From assembly GCA_018828125.1 (NCBI GenBank), contig JAHJWB010000006.1:248001-312000 (forward strand): a stretch of 64,000 bases of DNA, in the 5' to 3' direction. Each line of letters begins with the position of its first letter. The stretch's first letter is position 1. The position numbers and the translations under genes are program-made. Below the pieces are notes generated by a model, which searched no databases, was not told the DNA's origin, and saw only the letters and a program-made list of their open reading frames with translations. This stretch comes from Gammaproteobacteria bacterium. GTDB lineage: Bacteria > Pseudomonadota > Gammaproteobacteria > Burkholderiales > Burkholderiaceae_C. Shown here piece by piece: positions 18,258-26,185 of the stretch.

Positions 18258-19019
18258 TCAGGTGCCCAGCAATTCGACGAGGTCTGGCGCATCGTCCGCA
18301 GGCGGCGTGAACTCCAGCTGGGTCTCGATGCGCGCCAGATGGTCCAGCATACGGCGCGCTGCCTCCTTGGCATCCCGCAATCGAATGGCGTCAATCAGCG
18401 CCCGGTGTTCGCGGCAGCCGCAGGCGGTAGCCTCTTCACGCTCTCGCGCATGGCTGGGGCTGTAGGTCATGAGGATGAGCGAGGTGCGCGACACCAGCTC
18501 GCGCAGGATGCGGCCCAGCGTCTGGTGCCCTGCGGCCTGCGCAATGTGCAGGTGAAAGTCGCCCGACAGGCGGATGGCGCGGCGCATGTCGCCGCTGGCG
18601 CGGGCGGCCTCTTCGTCGTCGATGCAGGTGCGCAGCGCGGCAATGTCGGCGTCGGTGGCGTTGGCGATGAACAGCTCCACCAGGCGCGGCTCCAGCAGGC
18701 GGCGGGCCTCGAACACTTCCAGCGCTTCTTGCGGCGTGGGCTGCGCTATCGATGCGCCCCGGTTGGGCGTGAGGGTGACCACCTGCTCATTGGCCAGCCG
18801 CACCAGCACAGGGCGCACGCGTGTGCGCGACACGCCAAAGGCTGCCGCCAGCTTGTCCTCCACCAGCTTGGTACCCGGGGGCAACCGGTGGTCGAGGATG
18901 GCCGACACCATGCGGTCATACATGTCGTTGTCGCTGAGCTGGCTGCTGGCGTCAGGCTGAACGGGCGGTTCACTGACCGCGGTGCGGGCGCGGCGTGGCT
19001 TGGGGAGGATGGTTGTCAT
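18258..19019 (-). CDS. GntR-family regulator with FCD ligand domain
   Basis: A 253-residue transcriptional regulator. The N-terminal winged helix-turn-helix shows LPPGTKLVEDKLAAAFGVSR then RVRPVLVRLANEQVVTLTPN. The C-terminal FCD domain includes EARRLLEPRLVELFI and FHLHIAQAAGH, with histidines likely to bind metal. It lies downstream of the ABC importer genes and upstream of the racemase on the same strand, so it probably controls this operon through the TTTG-N4-CAAA sites at 23692-23726. The inducer is unknown. Confidence 0.88.
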   Translation of the reverse strand: MTTILPKPRRARTAVSEPPVQPDASSQLSDNDMYDRMVSAILDHRLPPGTKLVEDKLAAAFGVSRTRVRPVLVRLANEQVVTLTPNRGASIAQPTPQEALEVFEARRLLEPRLVELFIANATDADIAALRTCIDDEEAARASGDMRRAIRLSGDFHLHIAQAAGHQTLGRILRELVSRTSLILMTYSPSHAREREEATACGCREHRALIDAIRLRDAKEAARRMLDHLARIETQLEFTPPADDAPDLVELLGT

Positions 19020-19047
19020 AACTGTGGCAGCAGGTGGGGTGCTGTTT

Positions 19048-19941
19048 TTAACCCGCGCGGCCCTTGCCCTTCTTCCCCAGTGCCCACACCAGCGCCAGCG
19101 TGATGCCCATGACCATAAAAGAGACGACGGTGGTCAGAGTGCCCAGAGCGTAGATCGACGGTGTGGTCACCGTGCTGGTGAGGCCCTGCAGCTCCAGCGG
19201 CAGCGTGTTCACGTCGCCAATCGCCTGCGAGGTGCGGGCGATCTCGTCCCAGCTGAGCGTGAAGCCGAACATGCCGATGCCGACCACCGATGGCGCGATC
19301 AGCGGCAGCACCACGTGGGCGAAGCCCTGCCATGGGGTGGCGCCCAGGTCGCGCGCAGCCTCTTCGTAAGCTGGGTTGAAGCGGTTGAACACCGCGAACA
19401 TGATGAGCAAGCCAAACGGCAGCGTCCACGTCAGATGCGCACCCAGGGCCGAGGTGAACAGGCCCAGCGATGTTCCGTAGCCCTCCAGCGCGCGCTCCAT
19501 GCCCAACCACTCCAACACCGCCTTGATGCCGCTGTCGATGAGCCGAAACTCCAGCCCGATGCCCAGCGACACGATGATGGACGGCATGATGAGGCTGGCC
19601 ACGACGATGAAGAACAGTGTGTTTCCACCCGCCAGCCGCTTGCGAAACGCCAAGCCCGCCAGCACCGACAGCACCACGGTGCACAGCATTACCGCCACGC
19701 CCAGGCCCAGCGAGCGCCACAGCGCCGCGCCAATGTCCACCACGCCCAGCCCCTCGGCCAGCTTGGTGAACCAATGCAGCGACAAGCCGCGCATGGGAAA
19801 GGTCAGCCCGCCTTCAGGCCCCTGAAAACTCAGGATGAAGATCACGAACATGGGTCCGTACATGAACAGCACGAACAGGCTGAACACAATGGCCAGGGGC
19901 CAGAAGCTGGCGGGGCGGGTTTCGCGAACGCGGTTTTTCAT
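19048..19941 (-). CDS. ABC transporter permease, PotC type
   Basis: A 297-residue inner-membrane permease with about six helices, for example FWPLAIVFSLFVLFMYGPMF and FFIVVASLIMPSIIVSLGIG. The EAA loop is YEEAARDLGATPWQGFAHVV, the contact site for the ATPase. It pairs with the permease encoded just upstream and with the ATPase and binding protein in the same operon. The group resembles spermidine/putrescine importers, although the actual substrate may differ. The start MKNRVRE was chosen; upstream sequence is a family B repeat region. Confidence 0.87.
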   Translation of the reverse strand: MKNRVRETRPASFWPLAIVFSLFVLFMYGPMFVIFILSFQGPEGGLTFPMRGLSLHWFTKLAEGLGVVDIGAALWRSLGLGVAVMLCTVVLSVLAGLAFRKRLAGGNTLFFIVVASLIMPSIIVSLGIGLEFRLIDSGIKAVLEWLGMERALEGYGTSLGLFTSALGAHLTWTLPFGLLIMFAVFNRFNPAYEEAARDLGATPWQGFAHVVLPLIAPSVVGIGMFGFTLSWDEIARTSQAIGDVNTLPLELQGLTSTVTTPSIYALGTLTTVVSFMVMGITLALVWALGKKGKGRAG

Positions 19942-19988
19942 GCTGGATTCCCATGACTGTTCGTCTTCGGCACATTGCCGTCCAAAAT

Positions 19989-20093
19989 GGCACGCACCAA
20001 GCCAGTGACACCGTGGAACCGGCTTTGCCGGGCCACCGGTGTCGCCCCCTCGAGGGGGGAGGCGGCTACACGCAGTGAGCAAGCTCCGGGGGT
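19989..20093. repeat. Family B GC-rich repeat
   Basis: Contains ACACCGTGGAACCGGCTTTG, the partner GCCACCGGTGTCG and the hairpin CCCCCTCGAGGGGG. It lies between the two permease genes of the ABC operon and may lower downstream expression or stabilise mRNA ends. Confidence 0.75.
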
Positions 20094-20095
20094 GT

Positions 20096-21010
20096 TCATA
20101 GTTCTTTGCGAATGTCGACCAGGCGCGTGAGGCCCCAGATGATCATCAGCACCACCGCGAGCAGGATCACGGCGTTGGCTGCGGCCAATGGGAACTGCAG
20201 GTAAGACGTCTGCACCTGGATGATCTTGCCAATGGAGGCGATCTGCTGCCCGCCCATCACACCAATCGTCACGAAGTCGCCCATGACGATGGTGATGACA
20301 AAGATCGAGCCAATGATGATGCCGGTGCGCGACAGGGGCACGATCACGTTCCACAGCGTCTGCCAGCCGCTCGCGCCGCTGTCGCTGGCAGCCTCGATCA
20401 GGCTGCGGTCGATGCGCATCATGCTGTTGAAGATGGGCACGATCATGAACATGGTGTAGAGGTGCACAAAGGCCAGCACCACCGAGAAGTCAGAGAACAA
20501 CAGCCACTCGATCGGCTGATCAACGACCCCGGCCCCCACCAGGTTCTGGTTCACCAACCCATTGCGCCCCAAGAGCGGCACCCACGAGATCATGCGGATC
20601 ACGTTCGATGTCCAGAACGGGATGGTGCACAGCACGAACAGCAGCGTCTGCATGCCCGATGAGCGCACATGAAACGCCAAAAAGTAAGCCACGGTGAAGC
20701 CAACCACCAGCGTGATCAGCCACACAAGAAAACTGAACTTGAGCGTGGAGTAGTACGTCTTGAGCGTGACGCACAGGCCGTCTGACGCATCGCCGCAGCC
20801 CGCAAAAATTGACACGTAGTTCTTGAACGTGAAGCCGGGCAGCAGCTCGTATTCGTTGAAGTCCCAGAAGCTGACCATTACGATCAGCGCCAGCGGGATG
20901 AGAAAGAACAGCGCGAACACCAGCGTGAACGGCGCAGCCTGCCACCAGGCGGCAATGCTGCGGCCCGGGACAGCTGCAGCAGGTAAGGACGGTGTGGTGG
21001 TCGTGCTCAT
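20096..21010 (-). CDS. ABC transporter permease, PotB type
   Basis: A 304-residue inner-membrane permease. Helices include FTLVFALFFLIPLALIVMVS and FSFLVWLITLVVGFTVAYFL. The EAA loop reads LIEAASDSGASGWQTLWNVI. A periplasmic segment with GCGDASDGLCVTL after the first helix has a cysteine pair. It forms the heterodimeric channel with the PotC-type permease downstream. ATG at MSTTTTPS was chosen because the frame upstream runs into a repeat. The downstream gap also contains a family B repeat. Confidence 0.87.
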   Translation of the reverse strand: MSTTTTPSLPAAAVPGRSIAAWWQAAPFTLVFALFFLIPLALIVMVSFWDFNEYELLPGFTFKNYVSIFAGCGDASDGLCVTLKTYYSTLKFSFLVWLITLVVGFTVAYFLAFHVRSSGMQTLLFVLCTIPFWTSNVIRMISWVPLLGRNGLVNQNLVGAGVVDQPIEWLLFSDFSVVLAFVHLYTMFMIVPIFNSMMRIDRSLIEAASDSGASGWQTLWNVIVPLSRTGIIIGSIFVITIVMGDFVTIGVMGGQQIASIGKIIQVQTSYLQFPLAAANAVILLAVVLMIIWGLTRLVDIRKEL

Positions 21011-21074
21011 GGTGTTTCTAGTCAATGAATCCAAAGGTCTACTGTTCGGCCCTTGCTCTTGAGACTGGCGCTGC

Positions 21075-21190
21075 CTAAGGCCAGTGCCCCCGTGCAAGGG
21101 CCGCCCCGCCGCACCGGGGGCGTCCCCCTCCCGACCCGCGCAGCGGGACGAGAGAGGGGGAAGGCGCGCAGCGCCTCAGGGGGTGCCTAC
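21075..21190. repeat. Family B GC-rich repeat
   Basis: About 115 bases of GC-rich inverted sequence between the binding-protein gene and the first permease. It includes CCCCCTCCCGACCCGC, GCGGGACGAGAGAGGGGG and the GGCGCGCAGCGCC hairpin found in other copies. The position, directly after an abundant periplasmic protein gene, fits mRNA 3'-end protection. Confidence 0.75.
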
Positions 21191-21191
21191 C

Positions 21192-22484
21192 TCATGCCGC
21201 GACGAATTCATTCCACTTCTGCACCATGTAGTTGTTCTCGTCCATCAGCGCGTTCCAGCAGGCAATGCCACCCATGCGCGACTCATAGCTGCCGCCGTCG
21301 CGCACCGCACCGGCCTTGGCCAGCACATCGCCATTGGGGCTCTTGATGTCCTGCGAGGCGGGCTTGCCTTCCATCCAGTAGGCCCACTCGTAGGCTTCCA
21401 TCTTGGACTTGGCGGTCTCCAGCACGGCGCTGTAGTAGCCCTGACGGTTCAGGTACGCACCCGCCCAGCCGTCCAGGAACCAGTTGATGAACTCGTACGC
21501 ACCGTCGAGCTTGCGGCCGCTCAGCGTGGCAGGCAGGCCAAAGCCCGCCGCCCAGGCGCGATAGCCTTCTTTCAACGGCTGGAAGTTGCAGGCAATTCCC
21601 TTGGTGCGCACGGCTGTCACGGCCGGGCTCCACATCGACTGGATCACCACTTCGCCCGAGGCCATCAGGTTGACCGACTCGTTGAAGTCCTTCCACAGCG
21701 CGCGGAACTGGCCCTGCTTCTTGGCTTCGATCAGGGTCTTGATCGTGAGATCAATCTCCTTCTTGGTCATGTTGCCCTTGTCGGGGTACTTGTAGATGCC
21801 CATGGCCTCGACCACCATGGCGGCGTCCATGATGCCGATGCTGGGGATGTTCAGGATGGCAGTCTTGCCCTTGAACTCGGGGTTGAGCAGCTCGGCCCAC
21901 GAGTTGATGGGGCGCTTGATCAAATCGGGTCGGATGCCCAGCGTGTCGGCGTTGTACACGGTAGGGATCAAGCTCATGAACTGCGTGGGCGCAGTCGCGA
22001 ACTTCTTGGACTTCTCGCCTTCCAGGTAGATCACCTTCTTGGGTGCCGTCCCCTGGTCACCCACGGCCTTGCCCGCAACCATGCCGGTGGTGAACAGTGT
22101 GGTGATCTTGTCGGCGTTCTTGATGCGCTTGGTGTCAATGCCCTTGAGGTTGCCGGTGGGCACGATCTTCTTGAGCGAGAAGTACTCGGTGTCGATCAGA
22201 TCGAAGCTGTTGGGCGCGGTCACAGCGCGTTTGGTCACATCGTCCGTGGTCACGGCCACGTACTGGATCTCGATGCCGGTGTCGGCCTTGAACTTCTCGG
22301 CAATCGCCTTGTCCTGGTTCACCGCCGTGCCCAGGTAGCGCAGCACGATCTTCTCTTGCGAATGCACGGCCGGGAACATGCCAGCGGCCAGAATGCCCGC
22401 CGTGCCCGTGAGCAGCGAGCGGCGCTTCACGCCAGTGGCGTCGGAAACTACAGCGGAGGAATCAGCGCGGGAATCGTCGGACAT
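21192..22484 (-). CDS. ABC transporter substrate-binding protein, PotD type
   Basis: A 430-residue periplasmic binding protein of the spermidine/putrescine family. The N-terminus has a twin-arginine-like export signal (RRSLLTGTAGILAAGMFPA), which suggests export of a folded protein. The binding-fold core includes VLRYLGTAVNQDKAIAEKF, SFDLIDTEYF and TVYNADTLG, and the C-terminal lobe contains YEFINWFLDGWAGAYLN. A strong AGGAG ribosome binding site precedes the start. The longer mature N-terminus and sequence drift from PotD suggest a ligand other than a polyamine. It is encoded between the ATPase and the permeases. Confidence 0.87.
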   Translation of the reverse strand: MSDDSRADSSAVVSDATGVKRRSLLTGTAGILAAGMFPAVHSQEKIVLRYLGTAVNQDKAIAEKFKADTGIEIQYVAVTTDDVTKRAVTAPNSFDLIDTEYFSLKKIVPTGNLKGIDTKRIKNADKITTLFTTGMVAGKAVGDQGTAPKKVIYLEGEKSKKFATAPTQFMSLIPTVYNADTLGIRPDLIKRPINSWAELLNPEFKGKTAILNIPSIGIMDAAMVVEAMGIYKYPDKGNMTKKEIDLTIKTLIEAKKQGQFRALWKDFNESVNLMASGEVVIQSMWSPAVTAVRTKGIACNFQPLKEGYRAWAAGFGLPATLSGRKLDGAYEFINWFLDGWAGAYLNRQGYYSAVLETAKSKMEAYEWAYWMEGKPASQDIKSPNGDVLAKAGAVRDGGSYESRMGGIACWNALMDENNYMVQKWNEFVAA

Positions 22485-22562
22485 AGGAGAGCTCCTTGGG
22501 TTGCAAAGTGGAGGGGTGAAAAAAACGGGGGACAACAAACAAAAAACGCGGAAATCGAGCCT

Positions 22563-23660
22563 TCAGGCAGTCACGGCCTGAGCAGCGGCCGCAGGCGCAA
22601 TTGCCGGGGACATTGCAGAGTGGGTCAGCGGATGCGCCTGCTCGGGCGTCCAATGCAGTTGCACGGGCTGCCCCACTGCATACGGCTCCACGGCAAACGC
22701 GGCTTCAGACACCATCACCGAATAGGCCGCCGTAGCGTTGGCCGACAGCGCCACACCTTGTTTTTGCAGGCCCAGCAGCACATAGGTGCCCTGGTACTCC
22801 ACATCGGTGACCACGGCCTGCATGCGCTGGGCACCCCAGGGCAGCTCGGCGCTGGCGGGAGCCACTTGAAGATGGTCGGTGCGCACCCCCACCTTTCCAC
22901 CCTCAACATCGATCACGTTGTGCCCACCCATGAAGCGCGCCACAAATTCATTGGCCGGGCGGTTATAGACCTCGTGCGGCGAGCCCACCTGCTCAATCAC
23001 GCCGTGGTTCATCACCACCATGGTGTCGGCCAGGGCCATCGCCTCTTCCTGGCTGTGGGTGACGTGGATGAAGGTCAGGCCCAATTCCTTTTGCCAGCGG
23101 CGCAGTTCGGCCCGCATCTGGATGCGCAGAAAAGGATCGAGTGCCGAAAGGGGCTCATCCAGCAGCAGCACGCGCGGCTGGGTGATCAGGGCGCGCGCCA
23201 ACGCCACCCGCTGCTGCTGCCCGCCCGACAGCTCAGCGGGCTTGCGCTCAGCCAGATGGCCCATCGCCACGCGCTCCAGAAGGTCGCGCGCCTTGGCCTG
23301 GCGCTCAGTCTTGGCCACGCCTTTCATCTTGAGGCTGAAGGCCACGTTGTCCAGCGCCGAGAGGTGCGGAAACAGCGCAAAGCTCTGGAACATCATGGCC
23401 GTGCCACGCGCGGCGGCGGGCAGGTCGGTGATGTTCCGGTTCTCCAGCAGGATGTCGCCGCTGGTCACTGACTCGTGCCCGGCAACCATCCGCAGCGTGG
23501 TGCTCTTGCCGCAGCCCGAGGGACCCAGCAGGCAGCAGTAGCTGCCGCTTGCAATGCGCAGGTTGATGGCATCGACCGCTGGCTTGCCCTGGGCATAGCG
23601 TTTGGTCAGCGCGATGATTTCAATGGCCGCAGGGGTCTGCGCAGGGGTAGAGACTTGCAT
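22563..23660 (-). CDS. ABC transporter ATP-binding protein, PotA type
   Basis: A 365-residue ATPase. Walker A is GPSGCGKST, the Q-loop lies in MMFQSFALFPHL, the signature is LSGGQQQRVALARAL, Walker B is LLLDEPLSALD and the switch histidine is in HVTHSQEEA. A C-terminal TOBE domain (VRTDHLQVAPAS on) is typical of the PotA/MalK class. This is the first gene of the six-gene operon that continues with the binding protein, two permeases, a GntR regulator and a racemase. ATG at MQVSTPAQT was chosen; the in-frame upstream residues overlap the putative operator. Confidence 0.9.
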   Translation of the reverse strand: MQVSTPAQTPAAIEIIALTKRYAQGKPAVDAINLRIASGSYCCLLGPSGCGKSTTLRMVAGHESVTSGDILLENRNITDLPAAARGTAMMFQSFALFPHLSALDNVAFSLKMKGVAKTERQAKARDLLERVAMGHLAERKPAELSGGQQQRVALARALITQPRVLLLDEPLSALDPFLRIQMRAELRRWQKELGLTFIHVTHSQEEAMALADTMVVMNHGVIEQVGSPHEVYNRPANEFVARFMGGHNVIDVEGGKVGVRTDHLQVAPASAELPWGAQRMQAVVTDVEYQGTYVLLGLQKQGVALSANATAAYSVMVSEAAFAVEPYAVGQPVQLHWTPEQAHPLTHSAMSPAIAPAAAAQAVTA

Positions 23661-23691
23661 GGGAAAAGATGTACGCAAACCCCATGCCAAC

Positions 23692-23726
23692 TTTGTACAC
23701 AAAATTTTTACCGCTTTGCATACAAA
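23692..23726. promoter_or_regulatory. Probable GntR operator: two TTTG-N4-CAAA sites
   Basis: TTTGTACACAAA (23692-23703) and TTTGCATACAAA (23715-23726) lie 23 bp apart, about two helical turns, starting 32 bp upstream of the ATPase gene. A half site GTACGCAAAC is at 23671. They probably bind the FCD-type GntR regulator encoded in the operon. Confidence 0.6.
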
Positions 23727-23759
23727 TTGCACCTACTTCGTGCACGCGCGCACCAACGG

Positions 23760-23796
23760 GGGTCAGTACCACCGGTGATGGATACGGTACCGACCC
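23760..23796. other. Imperfect hairpin in the leader of the membrane diguanylate cyclase gene
   Basis: GGGTCAGTACC and GGTACCGACCC can pair over 11 bases with one mismatch and a 15-base loop. It lies between the two divergent genes. No T-run follows. Its function is unknown. Confidence 0.4.
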
Positions 23797-23917
23797 GTGA
23801 ACCCCGGGCGATAGTTCCCACTCACCGTTCCAGTGCTCCCAACAGGCGCATCGCTATACTGGCTCGGGGAGAAGAAACAATTTCTTACGCTGGCACACGC
23901 AGCCCAACTAACGCCGC

Positions 23918-25048
23918 ATGAACCTCGACCCACGTTCCATGATCGCCCTGGCAGGCTTCATGTCCGCCGTCATGGCGATCGTGCTGCTGTTCATGCGACG
24001 GCACTACCCGCCCTCCATCAAGGGTGTGGGCGCCTGGGCTGCCGCACCGCTGCTGTGGCTGGCGTCCACCGTGCTGTTCGGCGCACGCGGCGTCATCCCG
24101 GACTGGCTCAGCCTGGTGCTGGCCAACCAGTTGCTAGTGCTGGGCACGGTGACTTACTACATGGGTACACGCAGTTTCATGGGGGAGCCACTCACTTGGC
24201 GCCACTGGAACTGTGTGATGGCTGGCACAACGCTGGTATTCATCACGCTCACCTATTGGCTGCCCAACTACGCCTTGCGCGTGGGCTTTTTCAGCATCGT
24301 GATGGGGGCAATCTATGTCGCGCAGATGCGCTTCATGCTCCGCCACGGTGGACGCAACTTTCCGGTGCGGTTGGTGGAGGTGGTGCTAGCTCTGCACATG
24401 GTGGTGCTGGCCACACGGCTCATTTCCATCCTGACCGGGAACGCGGGCGCAGACCTGATGGAGCCCTCGTTGTTCCAGACGCTGTACATCGGTGCATACG
24501 TGATCACGGTGCTCATGCTGTCGATCGGTGCGGTGTTGATGGCGACGGACCGTTTGCGCACCGAGCTGGAACACCTGGCCACCCACGACTCACTCACGCA
24601 GTCCCTGAACCGCCGCGCGCTGCTGCAACGCTGCGAAGACGAGCTGGAGCGGGCGCAGCGCTACGGCAACGGGCCGTCCATCATGATGCTGGACCTGGAC
24701 AACTTCAAGGCCGTGAACGACACCCGGGGTCACCAGCACGGGGACGCCGTGCTGGTGCACTTTGCCGAGCGCACCCGCCAGGTGCTGCGCCGCGCAGACC
24801 GACTGGGACGCTATGGCGGCGAGGAGTTTTTGGTGCTGCTGCCCGGTGCAGACACTGCAGCAGCCTTAGGCGTTGCACAGCGCATCCACGCCACGCTGAC
24901 GGCGGGCCATGCACTCGATTGCCAGGTGAGCATCGGGTTGACCAGTTGGACCGGTTCGCATGAAACACTGGACGCCATGCTGTCGCGTGCGGATGCGGCG
25001 CTGTACCGTGCGAAACACGAGGGGCGCAACCGGACCTGCGTGGCTTGA
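23918..25048 (+). CDS. Membrane-bound GGDEF diguanylate cyclase
   Basis: A 376-residue protein. The first 210 residues hold about six hydrophobic segments (for example MIALAGFMSAVMAIVLLF and YIGAYVITVLMLSIGAVLMA). The GGDEF domain follows, with LTQSLNRRA, MLDLDNFKAVND and the active site GRYGGEEFLV. An RxxD inhibitory site (RRAD) lies five residues before GGEEF, so an active, feedback-inhibited c-di-GMP synthase is expected. The membrane part resembles no named sensor I recognise. It is divergent from the ABC operon and ends 13 bases from cobT, head on. Confidence 0.88.
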   Translation: MNLDPRSMIALAGFMSAVMAIVLLFMRRHYPPSIKGVGAWAAAPLLWLASTVLFGARGVIPDWLSLVLANQLLVLGTVTYYMGTRSFMGEPLTWRHWNCVMAGTTLVFITLTYWLPNYALRVGFFSIVMGAIYVAQMRFMLRHGGRNFPVRLVEVVLALHMVVLATRLISILTGNAGADLMEPSLFQTLYIGAYVITVLMLSIGAVLMATDRLRTELEHLATHDSLTQSLNRRALLQRCEDELERAQRYGNGPSIMMLDLDNFKAVNDTRGHQHGDAVLVHFAERTRQVLRRADRLGRYGGEEFLVLLPGADTAAALGVAQRIHATLTAGHALDCQVSIGLTSWTGSHETLDAMLSRADAALYRAKHEGRNRTCVA

Positions 25049-25061
25049 CGCCATCGCGCTC

Positions 25062-26132
25062 TTAGGCCGTCTGTGTCGCCACACCGGCCGATTCAAAACT
25101 GGCCATTTCGGCCAGCACCGCGCAGGCCGACTGCAGCAGCGGCCAGGCCAATGCAGCGCCAGAGCCCTCCCCTAGCCGCAATCCCAGGTCCAGCAATGGT
25201 TCAGCCTGCATCTGCGCCAGCATCAGGCTGTGGCCGCGCTCGCCCGAGCGATGGGCAAAGATGCAGCGTTGCAACACTGCAGGCTGCAGGCGGCTGGCCA
25301 CCAGCACCGCCGCGCTGGTGATAAAGCCGTCTACCACTATCACCCGGCGCTCGACGGCAGCCTGCAGCACGGCGCCCACCAGGGTCGCGACCTCGTAGCC
25401 ACCCAATGCGGCCAGGGCTGCCAGCGGCGTGGTGGCGTTGGCATTGGCGTCCAGCGCCTGCTGCAACACCCTGCGTTTGCGCTCGATGCCAGCGGCGTCC
25501 AGCCCCGTGCCGGCACCCGTGCACTCTGACAACGGCAGGCCTGCCAGACGCGCCAGCAGCAGCGATGCCACTGAGGTGTTGCCAATGCCCATCTCGCCGA
25601 GCAGCAAGGCATTGCCGGGCAGGCCGCGCACCACCTCCATGCCATTGAGCAAGGCCTGCGCGCATTGCTCGTCTGTCATGGCAGGGCCGACCGAGGCGTC
25701 TTGCGTGCCTGGCGCCACATTGCGCACCACCAGACAGGGCGCACCGGGGGCTGTGTCACGTGGGGCAATGTGGCGCGCCACACCGCAGTCCACCACCGTG
25801 AGTTGCAAGCCATGCTGGCGAGCCAGCACGCTTACTGCAGCCCCGCCGGCCAGAAAGTTCTCCACCATCTGCCAGGTCACATCGCTGGGGAAAGCTGACA
25901 CACCCTTGGCCGCCAAGCCATGGTCGCCTGCGCACACCAGCATTTGCGGCTGGACCAGCGCAGGGGCATCGGTGCCCAGCACCTGGCCGATGCGCAGGGC
26001 CAGTGCCTCCAGCCGCCCCAGCGACCCGAGGGGCTTGGTCTTGTTGTCGAGCAAATGCTGCAACCGGGCGGTCAGGGGAGCGTCGGCAAGATCGGGGATG
26101 GAGGGAGTGGTGAACTGGGCCAGTTTTTGCAT
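25062..26132 (-). CDS. cobT: Nicotinate-nucleotide:dimethylbenzimidazole phosphoribosyltransferase
   Basis: A 356-residue enzyme making alpha-ribazole 5'-phosphate for the lower ligand of cobalamin. Family motifs are NKTKPLGSLGRLE near the start, VCAGDHGLAAKGVSAFPSDV, GEMGIGNTSVAS, and the catalytic glutamate region LRLGEGSGAALAWPLL near the end. Length and motif order match CobT. It is the last gene of the B12 operon, 53 bases after cobQ. This CobT is the transferase, not the cobaltochelatase subunit of the same name. Confidence 0.95.
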   Translation of the reverse strand: MQKLAQFTTPSIPDLADAPLTARLQHLLDNKTKPLGSLGRLEALALRIGQVLGTDAPALVQPQMLVCAGDHGLAAKGVSAFPSDVTWQMVENFLAGGAAVSVLARQHGLQLTVVDCGVARHIAPRDTAPGAPCLVVRNVAPGTQDASVGPAMTDEQCAQALLNGMEVVRGLPGNALLLGEMGIGNTSVASLLLARLAGLPLSECTGAGTGLDAAGIERKRRVLQQALDANANATTPLAALAALGGYEVATLVGAVLQAAVERRVIVVDGFITSAAVLVASRLQPAVLQRCIFAHRSGERGHSLMLAQMQAEPLLDLGLRLGEGSGAALAWPLLQSACAVLAEMASFESAGVATQTA

Positions 26133-26185
26133 GGTGCGAGTCAGAAGAAAAAGAAAATGCGGAAAAAGAACGCCAGAGCACCATG

